A stretch of DNA of 64,000 nt from Coptis chinensis (lineage: Eukaryota > Streptophyta > Magnoliopsida > Ranunculales > Ranunculaceae), in contig CM027384.1 in the NCBI GenBank assembly GCA_015680905.1, forward strand, positions 75,053,501 to 75,117,500, in the 5' to 3' direction. This document shows positions 35,992-49,201 of the stretch, piece after piece. The notes beneath the pieces were generated by a model. That model saw only the letters and a program-made list of their open reading frames with translations, had not been told where the DNA came from and searched no databases. The stretch's first letter is position 1, and every line of letters starts with the position of its first letter. The position numbers and the translations under genes were made by a program.

Positions 35992-38970
35992 TCAAGAAAA
36001 TTTGAGCTTCCCACAATCAAAATCTGCCTTCTGCAATAATAGCCCAACCAGGTACGATGACAAAACATTATCTCTGACGAAGTTAATCACCTTCCAGCTA
36101 CTTTGTTGCATCATACCTACCATATAAGATGTAGTAATAAGTTCAAAACTTCTCCATTTCCTCTCTTTAGCAAACTTTTCTAAACCTTTCTTGATACTGC
36201 TATATTCTTCTTCTTCAGTGGTTATTTCTCCGCTTTGTTTTCTTAAAAAGACTTCTCCTAGACATCTAGCTAGAACAACACCATCTTCTAGCAAGACACC
36301 CCCTTGCCCGATATCAGGGGTCATAGGATGGAGAGCATCCCCAGCAATACAAACATTTTCTTTGTAGATTGCTCCAGGCCATAATAGCTTCCATGGCCAC
36401 CTGAGCATTAAAGGAGAGGAGGTGATGCTTTTCAGTTCAGTTTTTTCCACGACATCCACCCAGTCTTTGGGCACGTTACCAAGATTCCTTAGTACAAATT
36501 GCTTCATCTTAGCTGGGTCATCTTCCTCTCCCATGTCTTTGTCTACACACACAATTCCATATTTCCATGTCAAATGTTATGCATTCATTAGAAGAATAAT
36601 TAAAAATAGAAACCGCATGCATGAATGTTGTTCTATGTATTCAGTCCTAATTGTTGTTGAGCAAAACATTTTCCGAAGTCCGTCTAATTGCATATCCCTG
36701 ATATCAATCTGTTGTGAATCAGCTGGATCACTCTTTGACGAGGTGACTCAGATCAATACCAAGTGCGGCGGGGAGGGAATACATATTTCACTCCTAAGTG
36801 TTAGAGTGCAAGTATGGGACAATATTCCCCATGTCGAAAGGTCGGTGAATAAACCTAGTGAGATCCTATAAAGGATTTCAAATTGGGACTTGGAATCAAA
36901 CTTACTTTTGTTGGACGAAGAGTATGTGAAGAACCAGTACACATTGTTTTGATCGCAAGGAATGAAACCTGATCGGAAGCCATTTCCTGAAAATTGCATG
37001 AATTTGGGTTCAAAGTTGTGGCCATCGGGAAACTCTGCAATGCCCCGTGCTGCACACCTCCCAGTAAAAGTTGGCCTCTGAATACCCAACCCTTTTGCAA
37101 CCACGGAATTTACTCCATCACACCCGATTAACACCTGAAATTATGTCGGATTTAGTTAGTTCAAGGCTTTGACACATCAACTTGATATGAACTCTTAAAG
37201 TAAGTACTAACAGAGGTCATCTATAACTTAAATTGTTTTACTTACAAAGCTCAGTTTTAGATATTATTTGCAACTTCTTTGCAATCACACAATTGCTAGC
37301 AAATAAGCAACCCCTTAAGAGTTGTACCACAATAAAATCTTGTATCCTCGTATATACATGTCCTACGTACTTACATTTACGACATATATACCTTACTGAG
37401 TTACTGCATATATCCAGTAATCTCTGTATTTTTGAAATTTCTATATATACCTTAGTCTTGAGGATGGATCCATCAGCCAGGTGCACCCATTTAAAGTACC
37501 CTGCTTCTTCAATTGATACAACCTTGGAACAGAACCTGATAGTACCAGGAGGTAGGTCCTTTGCAAGGGTTTCAAGCAACACCATCCTTCTCACACAACG
37601 AACTTCGTGATATCCACTGTATGATCAAGTTTAAAAATTGTGTGCAGGTATAGTCATCAGTATTTACTTGAACTCAATTGAATGACAAGACTCTTGTACT
37701 AGATTTTAAGTTTTCGAAAACCTTTCTGTCATCTTTGCACAGTGCTAACGACTGAGCAGTAGATGCTATCACGGCAATTGGTACAGATCAACTACCTTGG
37801 GACATCAGACCCCAAATGGAAATTGTACAAGCAACACCTACAGTCTTTGCATCATCTCTAGTGTGCGGAGAGGGGCCAATTTTGCGGCAGATCAGGCACC
37901 CAAACATGCTAGTAACCTTGTGACTTCAAATCAAGTTGTGTATGAGGCTAGACCTTACTGGTTAAGACGTTGGGAGTCTCCGCATTCAGTTATTTTAGAT
38001 TTTGCTAAGGTCGTTTGGGATCCATATACTTCCAAACTGTGACATCTCTGTAATTTCATGTCTAGTACTATACTAATATACTACTAAATTAGGGGAATAG
38101 ATACATGCTAAATATATTGCTAAACATACGACGATCTTCATGTATAAATAGCCGGGAGGGAAGAAAGGGCGTAGATGATAATGAAATTGACTGAACAGGC
38201 CTATCAAAAAACATTTGACTGAACAACGTTATCTAACACTAAAAAACTGTCGATGTATTAGACTGCCAATTTCTCAAGAAAACTCCACAACATTACATCA
38301 ACTAAATAGGATTATGTGTGTAGGAACAGAACAAATTTACAATATTCGTTTAGAAATGTATATGTTCTGGAAAAACTCACTGTTTTGCTTTGACTTGAAA
38401 TGACATTTCCGACAAAGGCAATCCCGAAACAATAGATGCAGCAACAGCACTGCAGAGGACAAAACATACAGCGATATATCACTTAGGATATAGATATGAT
38501 GCCTTCATGTAATTGTCTTCTACTTTCTAATTCATCCAATCAATCTATTGTAACTGGAAAATTCACTGGTAATAATAAGCCACTCAAATCCATGGTAGTT
38601 TACTTACCCTGTAAGTTCCTGATGAGTTTGCCTAAGGGAATCCCCAATGCCAAGTGCATCAAGAGCCTTCCAAGCATTTGTCCAATTTGATAACGCAAAT
38701 CCAGTCACTCTCAAATCACTCCACGACTCCAAAACCAAGCTTCTTAATCCCAACCTATATTTAACTTGATAAATTTTTGTAAGTCATGCTACTAGCTAAT
38801 CCTTAAACCCTCTAAAATTAGAACAAAACAAATTATTTAAAATTAATCAACGGCGTATCCTTATTCATTTGGGGATATATTTAGCAGAGTATATACCTAT
38901 GAAGCCCCAAGGCTGTGGTGAGTCCTGCTATCCCAGCACCAACAATCACAATATCTTCAACCGTCTCCAT
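35992..38970 (-). CDS. FAD-dependent monooxygenase (plant MO1/MO2 type), six exons
   Basis: Exons on the minus strand are 38970-38897, 38754-38608, 38449-38381, 37616-37451, 37134-36906 and 36542-35992. All junctions are GT-AG and phases agree, giving 411 codons plus stop. The start METVED is the first ATG, followed at once by the dinucleotide-binding GAGIAG (residues 11-16). Other family motifs are EVRCVRR (about 103), GCDGVNS (156-162), WELLW-like WKLLW (279-283) and the FAD ribityl-binding [15 protein letters not shown] (296-310). Length matches the family (about 400). These proteins are relatives of salicylate hydroxylase and zeaxanthin epoxidase; the substrate is unknown. One oddity is that after GQGG the usual CSALEDG is VLLEDG, one residue shorter. 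Otherwise it looks intact. Confidence 0.9.
37790..38042 (+). pseudogene. L1 RNase H fragment in intron 3 of the monooxygenase
   Basis: On the plus strand, opposite to the gene, a frame reads [18 protein letters not shown] (about 37870), the R-x-x-N-x-x-AD end motif of plant L1 or retro-type RNase H, and continues to a stop at 38040. It lies wholly in the 931-base third intron (37617-38380 together with flanking intron sequence). It looks like a 5'-truncated insertion. Splice sites of the host intron are unaffected. Confidence 0.55.
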
Positions 38971-39052
38971 TTGCAATGAACTTAAAAATCAGCTCAGCCT
39001 GCTTTGCTTCCAAGGTACCAAATGAATCTACTTCCTCTGCGTCCACTTCTCA

Positions 39053-39062
39053 GTATATATAC
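39053..39062 (-). promoter_or_regulatory. TATA-like element of the monooxygenase gene
   Basis: GTATATATAC lies about 85 bp upstream of the ATG at 38970 on the minus strand, a normal position for a plant core promoter. The next 400 bp upstream contain three TAGCTGCC(C/T)-AAAAT-like repeats (39228-39280) and a short (TA)n run (39459-39482). Confidence 0.45.
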
Positions 39063-39499
39063 ATATTAGCTTAAGTATAGAGAGAGTGGAAAGACAACAA
39101 AATAAGCAGCAGCCAGTATTTTGTAAGCCATGACATCATCTTAGATACATAATGAAGATCAGAATAAATATCTGGACAGGAAACTGTTTGCTGTACACAA
39201 TACATCAGCTACTTGGTGGGGTAGCTGCCCGAAAATACTATTTAACTGCCTGAAAATTTTATTTAGCTGCCCAAAAATTGAACTGACAAATAAAAATAAA
39301 GGTGATGTTTCAGTCACAACTCACAAATTCGTTCTTACTAATAATGAAGATACTGAACAGCAGACACATGGGTCCAAGCCGCCCCTATCAGCGGTAAACT
39401 GACTTTCACTAAATTGTCTAAGGTCCCAAAAATAAATAAATAAATATAAATAAATAAATATATATATATATATATATATATATTATGGTATCTTATATA

Positions 39500-41480
39500 T
39501 AATACGGATAAGGGATTTTCCAATTAGTTTCCGTATTCCGGTTTTACACCAAAGTTTTTAATCCAAAGAGTACCGGAAAGTTGGACAGCCACTTTATTTT
39601 TGCTCTTCATGAAAAGGATAAAATCATATATACATTTCTCCTTACCATCACTTAACTTACAATGAAAAAAAAACCCAAACATACCCACATTTTCATCACT
39701 CTATAAATCACAACGAAAAAAAACGGAAAAAAAAAAAAAACAGCACACAAATTCTCTAAACTCTTTTTCATCATAATCCCAACTCTCCTTATTCACACTC
39801 TAAAAAATAATATTCGCAGAAAAGACACCGTTTGACAGATATACCCCAATTAAAAGAAACAACATTCTGAAACTCTCGCCCATGAGACATTTAAAATTAA
39901 TAGGAACCCAACCCCAAGAGAATGGAAGTGAAAAAGGGCGAATCTATATCCTATTCTTATCCCACCTATCGATCGGAAATATTGCCATCCGACCCCGAGA
40001 ATTCGGATTTGAGTCTATTCCGATTTCGCTACACATCAACACTCGAACTCCAAAAATAAATCCCTATGAACAGGCACTGCATCTGGGACATCTGGAACGG
40101 AATCACAAGAAAACAGAGACACCGTTAGTTCGTCTTCTCCATTCCTGATATTCCCAATTAAAAGCGTTCCCTCCCGAATTTAACTCCGTCATTCCACCAA
40201 AATCTTCTTTCCACTAAAAAAAAACAAATTCATCATTCTTCTGCTGATTGAATTGATGAATTAAAACCTACTCTAAAGCGCATAGGTAGGGATTTTGTTT
40301 ATTTCTTCAAATTTGTCTGCAATTTTCGTATTGTTCTATTTCTTACTTTTTCCTTTTCTATTTTTTTTTTTTTTTGTTCCAGTCGCAGAATAGTGCCTTT
40401 ATCATCCAGGACTTTTTTTACCCAACTTCCCGCCTCAACGGAAAAGTATGGTCTTCTAATCTGTTGCCCCATTTTCTTATACCAAGTTTTCAGTTATTTT
40501 TTTCCCCAACCAACCATTTCGATACTTTTCCAAAAAAATTATGAGAAGGTTGATAAGGTCAGTGCGTAGATATCATTGATAGTAAATAAATTTGATTGCT
40601 AAATTTAATTATGGCCATTCTCTCAAGATTTCAAATTGGTATTTTCCTCTTCATAGCAATTCAAACAACTTTGGGACCATATTTGGTGTTGAATCGAGGG
40701 TGAGGAACTCTAATTGGTGTTATTATTAAATAATATCCTAAGAGTCACATTAAGATCTTGAAGGTGTTCAATATGATGTGGATCTTGAGATAGCTTGCTT
40801 TAATGGTCTCATTCAAGAGGCTTGGATTCCCAAGTGCACATATCATGCGCCATTGAATGTTTTTTCTTGAGTCAATACAGAGTTTACTCAGACGATGAGG
40901 TTGTATCTGGCCGGGCATGTATGGTCCATGCCAAGATACAAGAAGCAAACATAACTTAATAATACTTGCCAACCAATAAATTCTCTTTTGTGTTACATGA
41001 GCAGTTACAAATGATTGAAAATGGGAAACTGTTAATAGTATTAATTAAAGTTTTCAGTGTGGGACTGGAAATTATAGAAAATGAGTTTGGCGTTGATATC
41101 TATCCAAATTTGAATGGCATTCCTTGATACTAGGATGGGACGGTAGACCACTACTTCTATAAAATGCTTCAAGAGCCGCCTTCACAAACAATCCATGGCT
41201 AGCAGCACCAAAATAAGGTATATAAGGTATAAGAAACCCGTTCCTAATAGAAAAACGCACCAATTGGATAGTTTCCCTAATAACTAACTGTACTAATTTC
41301 ACGAATAAAAATGACGCTCTCTTCTTCTCTCTCCTTCCAAGTTTTGATCTAAATTCCATGGCGAATAAATTCTCTATGGGGGTTTATTCGTTGGTTCATT
41401 TAATTCATAGGCAATTGCAGAAAAACTTCTCTTGTTAGAAATAGGTTTACTTACCTTTTCTTTCTGTCCTGTTCACTTTT
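39500..41480. other. Unassigned sequence at the left of the Helitron
   Basis: No recognisable gene. There are A-rich runs and a plus-strand frame at 39882-40148 without family features. A possible leader intron (donor near 40285, acceptor near 40381) hints at a 5' untranslated exon. Minus-strand frames at 40745-41359 match nothing I know. Confidence 0.4.
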
Positions 41481-41808
41481 AATTGTTTGAGAAAATGCAA
41501 GATAAATTTCATCCTCACATTTACGTTTTATTTGGATTGGTTAGTCTCACTTTGTCAAACACAAGTTGCTGTTGGTAGAAGGAGTGCTTCATTACATAAA
41601 CACCGCCAGGTATGCTTCAGAATATTTAGGGAACTAAATATTGTTTGTTTTTGTAAAACTTTATTTTCGTTCAGAATAGTTGTCTTTTTTTTTCACTCCT
41701 TTTTTTTCACATTTTAATTAATTTTCCAGTTAACTTTTTATTCCAATTTAAGATTTCGAAAGGAAAAAAAATGAATGAAAAGGCATTACTAATTTACTAC
41801 GTTCTTTT

Positions 41809-41848
<40 letters not shown>

Positions 41849-42020
41849 TACGTTCTTTCCTTTTCAAACGCTTTAGTTGGGTCCTAGAAAATTTATTCGC
41901 TTTGAATTTGGTTAAATGGAATCATTGTTGGTATGGCATTTAGCCCATCTATATTTCTCTTTTGTATGAGATTGATTGTATGCGACCTTCACCTGTTTTT
42001 GTATGTGACCTTCTCACATT

Positions 42021-42425
<405 letters not shown>

Positions 42426-43235
42426 ACTAACGTGAAAGCAGATACCGACAAAGAATGCCTCATATGCTCAACAAATTAGAGGCAAATCCATCAATCCATA
42501 TTGTGAATGAACATGTGAAAGGTATTGATCCAACCTGAAACTACCCACACTTATTTGTCTTATTTTCTGTTTTTCTTGGTTGTCATCTGTTTAATTATAT
42601 AAGGGGTGTACTAAACCTACTAGCTGTGACAGTAACTGAATCAATTGATGATAAACAAATCTCATTTGATACTTCTCTGACTACTGACTACTTTGATACT
42701 TCTCTGACTACGCAATTTTGATTAGCAATTAATGATGGATAGACAACTCTATCATTTTTAATCTTCATTGCATCTATTGAACTTTGGTTTATGTCTATTT
42801 TAGAGGGTTCTCACTTTAGAGGATCCTCGCCTTTTTTGCTTATTCCAAATAAATTAGATGACCCCTTTACTTGGGGAGGAAGGAATTGGATAGGAGGTTG
42901 AAAAATGTAAAGCTTTGTGAAAAATATATCTAGAGACAGGTTGGAAGCTCTGCTCTTAATGAACCCTGCATTGTATGCTTCAAATACCTTGGAACACTGT
43001 ATTGAGATGCATTACAAGTTCTGATAATCTTTCATTCCTTACTTCCAATCTACTGATTATTGATTAATCATGTGATGCCTTGATGGTTGATGACGTAGGT
43101 AATCATTAGAATGCATTGATTACATAATAGTAGTATGCATTTGTAAATGGAAGCAAATGAACATTATTTTTTTACTTTGTCACTTTATTAAACAATTCTT
43201 TTTAAGTTTCTTAAATTAGCTTTTGCGATAATCAT

Positions 43236-43305
43236 AGATGAATATGCATCACCTGGAGGCTTTGCCCAAACAATCCAGTGCAATGGCAACTCTATCAGCA
43301 CAACA
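43236..43305 (+). pseudogene. Unrecognised captured exon
   Basis: An exon-like stretch reads DEYASPGGFAQTIQCNGNS. I do not recognise the gene. It may belong with the exon-like pieces at 41510-41610, 42365-42530 and 44014-44290 (GRPSMIGLNFRPAPNSSGR), which share orientation and codon quality. Confidence 0.35.
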
Positions 43306-43428
43306 GTGAGTCATACACTCATACCCGTCTATTTTGCCCATTGATTACTTATGTAATTTGGTGACTAAAATTTTGCTTTTATTGTAGATTTATGTTAATG
43401 GATTAGATCCAGGTGTAAGTGTGACAAT

Positions 43429-43613
43429 GTCGGATTATCGGCCTGTTCAACATGCGTTTGTTATACTTTTTAAATACGTTTGTTAGACTGCTAAGTGAAA
43501 CTCAATCAGAAATTCAGCTATACAAGTTTGCTTTTGCTGAATTTGACAACATTAGCAGTCGTTACAAACAAATCACAAATCTAACAGGTATCCAAGGAAT
43601 GAAGCAACTGAGA
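43429..43613 (+). pseudogene. RPA-like gene fragment
   Basis: About 160 bp are nearly the same as 48975-49133 of the RPA-like copy 2 (FVILF, LSETQ, YKFAFAEFDNI, YKQITNLTG), then jump to the end of the next exon (GMKQLR). A few bases are lost around the WDT motif. It is a rearranged partial duplicate. Confidence 0.8.
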
Positions 43614-44013
43614 TCGTTGCTGTCTCCTTTTTTTTTTTTTAAATAAATTTCATTGTGTATTATTACATCATTAGTAAGGGTTCAATAATTAGGGATATTC
43701 TGGATTCAGGGATGCTTTGAAATCTTTTCGCTGTTTGGGTCTTTCCTTCATAGTAAGTAGGAGGAGCATCCTCAAGAACCAGTGGGCTTAGTGTGTGTCT
43801 CTCTAGCACAGATGGTCAGGTTGTTGTAGGTGGGCCATTGACTGCAGCTAGCCCCATCCAGGTAGTGTGTTTTTTTAAAGGTGTTTTTGGTTGTCATCAC
43901 GCCATCACTTCCATTTTGAAAAGGGAAGAAAATATTTTTGGCAAAAAAAAAGAAAGTATAGAAAGTCGTGTCTTCTTATTTTCTTTAAACATCAAAATTG
44001 AATTTGTGTGCAG

Positions 44014-44290
44014 ATCGTTGCTGCATCATTTTCTTTTGACACCACAAAGAACAAATGTGCTGATGAAAAACTTGAAGCTTCTCTTAACAAGTCGCCTCCA
44101 CAAGTAGCGGGAAGGCCATCAATGATAGGTCTCAACTTCCGACCTGCACCAAATTCATCTGGAAGAATATCTGTTAGGAAAATTGATAACCATCAAAATT
44201 TTGTAGGTAGTTTCATGCTCCAACCTCGAGGAATGGATGTGACATCTCCCCACTCAACTGACTGGAGGGGTGGTCTGGGTTCTAGAGGTA
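44014..44290 (+). pseudogene. Unrecognised captured exon
   Basis: An open frame reads CADEKLEASLNKSPPQVAG, then GRPSMIGLNFRPAPNSSGR. Composition is gene-like (Ser/Pro/Asn-rich) but I cannot name the family. It lies between the RPA fragment and the ABC transporter exon. Confidence 0.35.
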
Positions 44291-44695
44291 ATGCAACTTA
44301 TTCTGCTAATTCAACCTTCTATATGTTTGTCGCAGAGGCAACACCAAAGACAATGTTCTTGTGGTAAATTTAAAATTAGATATATACATTTATCTAACAT
44401 TGCATGCACAGATACACTTTTATTATTCTCAAGCTATTTGTGTTTACATGCTCTGGTTATTTAAAAATTGGCCCTGATCTGATTTTTCTGCAGAATGCCA
44501 AATATTGATTTGGAGATCATACATTGCCAGATGGGTTTCAAAATAACTCATCCTATGAAGTTCAAAATAAAACTGAACATGCAAAATATATGATGAATGT
44601 TGATATATTTCTATGGTGGGAAATCTTTGTACGTTAGCTATGCCCCGCATATGCCCCACTTATCGTGCAAGTTCTCATATGCGCTTTTCATGTAG

Positions 44696-44808
44696 GCATG
44701 AAATCTAGTATTGTTGGCAGAATAGGCAGTGGCAAAACAACACTCAAACAAATTGTATTATGCTTAGTTGAACCTACTGCTACTAGACAGATCCTGTTAA
44801 TTAAGGGG
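44696..44808 (+). pseudogene. ABCC (MRP-type) transporter exon fragment
   Basis: The exon, flanked by TAG and GT splice borders, encodes the start of a nucleotide-binding domain: GMKSSIVGRIGSGKTTL then a LVEPT motif. GxxGSGK(T/S)T is the Walker A loop that binds ATP, and VGRxGSGKSTL...EPT is the pattern of the ABCC second domain. Nothing else of the transporter is present nearby, so this is an isolated captured piece. Confidence 0.8.
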
Positions 44809-45258
44809 GTAAGATATCATCCATTGTTAGTTATTACATCATACTATGAGATATACTAAGAAGCCAACTCTTAAAAATTTGGTTCCTTTTTTTGAGCTGA
44901 GCAACTATTCCTTAATGTAGGGATTTCTGTACTGCAAGCCTCACTTTGCCAAGCTCTTTGAGGATTCTGCGAATTTCAACTGGAACTTCCAATTACGTAT
45001 ACCTTCTTGATCACGTCAATCGAATTTTCTTTGAATTTTTTACCAGCTGTCCTTCGGTTTATTTACTCATTGCATTTAGATTTTCGGCGTTGATATGTTG
45101 TGTGGGTTTCAGACAAGGTCACCTACCAAGCCTGCTGGATTGTTTTCTCACTTTTAATGGTTATACAAGGTTGTTCAAATTTGACATGGATGATGGAACT
45201 ATAACAATTACCTTACCATGTGGAAGAAAATTCGGTTATTGGGAAGGACCGTTTTGGG

Positions 45259-46142
45259 TAGGGGTGTAATACGGGGCGGGGCGGGTCAACCACGGGTCAA
45301 ATAGTGATGGGGGCGGGGTTAGGGGATACAAATCCAATGGTCCCCGATGGGGGGGCGGGCGGGTTGAAGTGTCATGTCTTAGTACCATCACCCGGCCCGT
45401 TGGGTCAGTTTACGGGGCGGGTCATCTGGGTCGGGTGGAAATTATCATTTTAACCCAATTTCACTAAAAAAAAACGTTCTAATTCTGCAAGTAATATATT
45501 TCCAATTCACAGTATATAGAAAAAAATGGAATCAATCAATAAAAAATAAACAAAAATAAAAAAACTTGAATTTGAATCCAAAACCATATTTGTAAATTTG
45601 AAACTTATTTATTGTGATTTACCATTTGTAAATTGATTATTTTCCATAGCATGATAAAATGAAGATGGGAGCGAGGATCTATGGTACAAAACAATAAAAT
45701 ATAAACTAAAAGAATTCAAAATGAATACAAGGATGAATGATTTATCTTCTCCAAAATTCGAAAGTTGAATTTGAATTTTTGATATTTTCCCAATGTTCAA
45801 ACTTGAATATGTGAAATTGATATTGAACTCATAAGTTTGTATTCATATCTCTCAAATTTCTACAAAAGTTAAAAGAAATTATAAACAAAATACAAAAATA
45901 TTAGAGTTAGAGTCTTAAAATTGTGAGGGTCAACGGGGTTGGGTCAACGGCTTTTGACACTGTGTGGGTTGGGCGGCTTGACGGGTCGGGTTTGAACATA
46001 GAACCTATACCCATAGCCCGACCGCATAAAAACAGTGGCGGGGCAGGGCGGGTCTATTTTCGGGTCGGTGCGGATTTGGGTGGCGGGTGAAGACCGGGTA
46101 CCCTACCGGATGATGGGTCAACGGTTTTTTTTTACACTCCTA
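45259..46142. mobile_element. Non-autonomous hAT-like element, G-rich
   Basis: Termini TAGGGGTGTAA and TTACACTCCTA form an 11-bp inverted repeat with one mismatch. The flanks GTTTTGGG (45251-45258) and GTTTTGGA (46143-46150) look like an 8-bp duplication with one change, as hAT elements make. The ends are crowded with GGGGCGGGTC-type motifs while the middle is AT-rich. It interrupts an open frame (about 45173-45258 continuing at 46151-46172, then a GT donor) of unknown identity. Confidence 0.72.
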
Positions 46143-46751
46143 GTTTTGGATGGTGCCCAATTGCGAACCACAGGTAATTTGTCTATCAGTCTATCGCTCA
46201 ATATCTTTCCTTACTTTCTAATATAAGTTACTTTTATATTTTCTTTTACACACAATTATATCAGTCGTCTGTGGTGTTGTTCTTTGTCATGTACACTTTT
46301 CCTTTGATTTGTAGTTTGAAATTTAGGCATGTGACGCCCAGAATTACAAACTTGGAATTCACGGCTTGACACAAAATTAAAGGCTATTTATTTACCTTTT
46401 CTCCTTTGATTTGTAAACTGAATTAAGGCTTGATTAGGAGATTGCCACAATCATAAACTTGAAATCCATGGGATAGTCTCCATTTTCTAGCAAAGAAAGT
46501 ACAATCAATATATGCTGTGTCTTTGGGATTGCGGAAAGCTCCACCATTTTTTAAAGCAATACCAAGTGGGATATTAACTCTTATTGCATACTGATCTAAT
46601 ATAAGCCTATAAAGGGTCTACCTAAAATGTTTAGCACCAATGTATAATAGTCTATTTTTCATTAAACTACATGCCATGTTTTCTGAGTTGGATTATATGG
46701 CCTGATTAATGTAAAAGATATTGTTCTAATCCTGGACAACATATTTTGTAG

Positions 46752-47078
46752 GTTAAGAAAGAAGTCCCGAAGGTGGGGAACTACAAAACTGAAATTATAA
46801 AAGAGAGTTGGAATGACCTTCCAGCCGAGGTTTTAGAGTTGGTCATATCATCTCTGTTTCTTGGTGATTGCATTCGTTTTTGTCTTACTTGCAAATCCTT
46901 GATATCCATCACGCCACAAATGCTATCAAACCCGCCTCTTACACAGTGTGAATCTAGGTGTCAATGCATACCATGGTTGATGTCCTTGCAAAAGAACAAC
47001 AGCTCTGAATGCATATTCTATTATCCTATATACGATAAATGTGCTACGTGTCTTAAAACGGCTTATCCACTAAAGAAG
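46752..47078 (+). pseudogene. F-box protein exon fragment
   Basis: A 109-codon exon with a TAG acceptor and a GTAAGT donor. It reads SWNDLPAEVLELVISSLFLG then DCIRFCLTCKSLISI, a good F-box (binding SKP1 in ubiquitin ligases), followed by PWLM...CIFYYPIYDK typical of the DUF295-type F-box family. The rest of that gene is missing downstream, so it is a captured fragment rather than a working gene. Confidence 0.75.
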
Positions 47079-48621
47079 GTAAGTGCTAAAGTTATTATTC
47101 ATATTCATCTGAATGAATTATGTGTTTCCTTTTACTTGGCTTTTGGTCTGTGGACTATCTTTGACAACATTATGGACCTTATTTCAAGCTTTGCCTTTAC
47201 TATTTCCTCCTTGAACAATAGAATTTCTAAAGAACTCAATTGTTTTATTATGTTGCTTTTCCTTGCTCTAAGGAAGTCCTTTGCCCTGTTGTGTTTGAGA
47301 AAGGGAATTGTCAGTAATGGATATAAACCTGTTCCTCGAGGGTCTAGCCAAACTGTTGAGATTGAAACAGATAGGGAGAATGTTGCATCACTTGCCAACG
47401 CTCTTTACACAACAATAACAATTCCAATGACTAAATGTTGCTTCATTTACTCCTTCCTCTACTGCACTTATCCAAGAGGCAGAGCGAGAGCACGAATGTA
47501 AGCGTTAATAGAATCAGAAATGCAGCAGATCGAGTTTGACAATCCTCCTATCGGAGGTGAGTATTCCCAAGTACGATTTTCAGAATCACACAAGCTCAAT
47601 GGAAAGGAAACTGAGATTGATTATGAAGAAGAGGATGATGGTCTAGAGACCGACGAGAGTGATGAGAAGAGGTTACTTACCCACCAATTTACATTCTCAA
47701 ACCTGGGGGACTAGTAAGTGTATAAGCAACAGGTTACACGTGTTTGAACTCCAACACTTAACTCGCTCGTGAAGAAGGCTTAACATATGAAAAATTTTGT
47801 GAGGCTTTTGTATATCTACAGAGTAAACACATCAATGAGCTTCAATTTCCTGTACGATAAGTTAGTGTACTCAAGCACTCTCATGTCTCATGTGAACTGT
47901 AATTTTTTATCAGCGAATTACTTCCAAAAGTTCAGTTCCTGTGTATAGTTTATTGACGGTTTGATAGTTTGAAAACTCAGTAATACACCATATGCTTCTT
48001 CAAAAAGTATAGGTTGTATCTTAAGTTTTGTTAGGTCTTGCTCTCAATTTAGGGGGACTGGACTACAAAACCATGATCACTCTTCACATTGATGACCTTC
48101 TCAACCAATGTGCATCTCCAAGAGTTCGAGGCAAATATTAAGAAGTTGATCAATAATCTTATGTCCTATTCTTTGTCATGCACTATCGTTGGCTATCCTA
48201 GCTACCCTACTTTCTTTTTTTGCAAAATTGGTTTATGTGGGTCTTGGTGCAACCAACTGTGTTTTCACCGCGTGTTATGCCCATGAACTCGATTTTTGGC
48301 GTAATTCAACAATGCAAGGACCTTTATAATTATGTACTGATGACGGTATACATCAATTTTTTTACTCCATCGTGTCATCAATACTTACTACTATCTCAGT
48401 CACAAGCTTATATGATTAACGCCATCAAATACGCTAACATAGAACCTACTAGCCCAATCTTATGTCTATGTTAGAGCAATATAGTAGCTCACTTAGACTC
48501 ATTACTGCATTGTTTCATCATCTCTTTTTTTTTCATAGTCATGTAGTTTTTTTAAATGAAATAGCAATCCTTCCATGGTCTATATTCCTCTGACTTTAAA
48601 ATTTTATAGGCTTCCTTTGAA
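47079..48621 (+). other. Unassigned region with an acidic open frame
   Basis: A frame at 47520-47714 has an acidic stretch (EIDYEEEDDGLETDESDE). Another at 48220-48474 has no known features. Either could be part of a captured gene. I do not recognise them. Confidence 0.35.
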
Positions 48622-49162
48622 ATGACAACGTCGGGATATCTTCCTTTGTATGACATAAATGACTAGGATCAGCAATGCAAAATTAAGTTCCGCGTCTCTA
48701 GAAAATGGAGCATCGGAAAAGAAGTGCAAGGAAAAACTAACAGATTTGACATGGTTTTGATAGATGATCAAGTTAGCCAATTTCATTTGAATTGCACAAA
48801 TTCCTTTTCCATTATTTTTATTGCAAACAATTACTAACTAATTTCGTATATTTTGGTTTCAGGGAAATCAAATGCATGCAATTGTTCCAAAGAAGCAAGC
48901 AGAAAAATTCTCAAAAGTTATCCGAGAAGGCTGCGTGTATGCTGCTGAAAATTTCATTGTACAAACAGTCTCGAATTATCGGCCTAATGAAAATGAGTTT
49001 GTTATACTTTTTAAATGGGACACATTTGTTAGACTGCTAAGTGAAACTCAATTAGAAATTCTGACGTACAAGTTTGCTTTTGTTGAATTTGATAACATCA
49101 GCAATCGTTACAAACAAATCACAAATCTAACAGGTACATTGAGAATATATATAAAACTACAA

Positions 49163-49201
<39 letters not shown>

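Noticed and set aside
35784-36068. 94-codon minus-strand frame at the monooxygenase 3' end
   Set aside because: It overlaps the last exon in another frame and shows no known domain, so it is treated as chance in the 3' UTR.
38060-38090. TACTATACTAATATACTACTA as a Helitron 5' end
   Set aside because: It lies within an intact intron of the monooxygenase gene and no A/TC junction or matching 3' end fits; a 39491 start suits the cargo better, though it is also unproven.
45259-46142. G-rich stretches as a CpG-island promoter
   Set aside because: The G-rich blocks are the ends of an hAT-like element with inverted termini and a target duplication.
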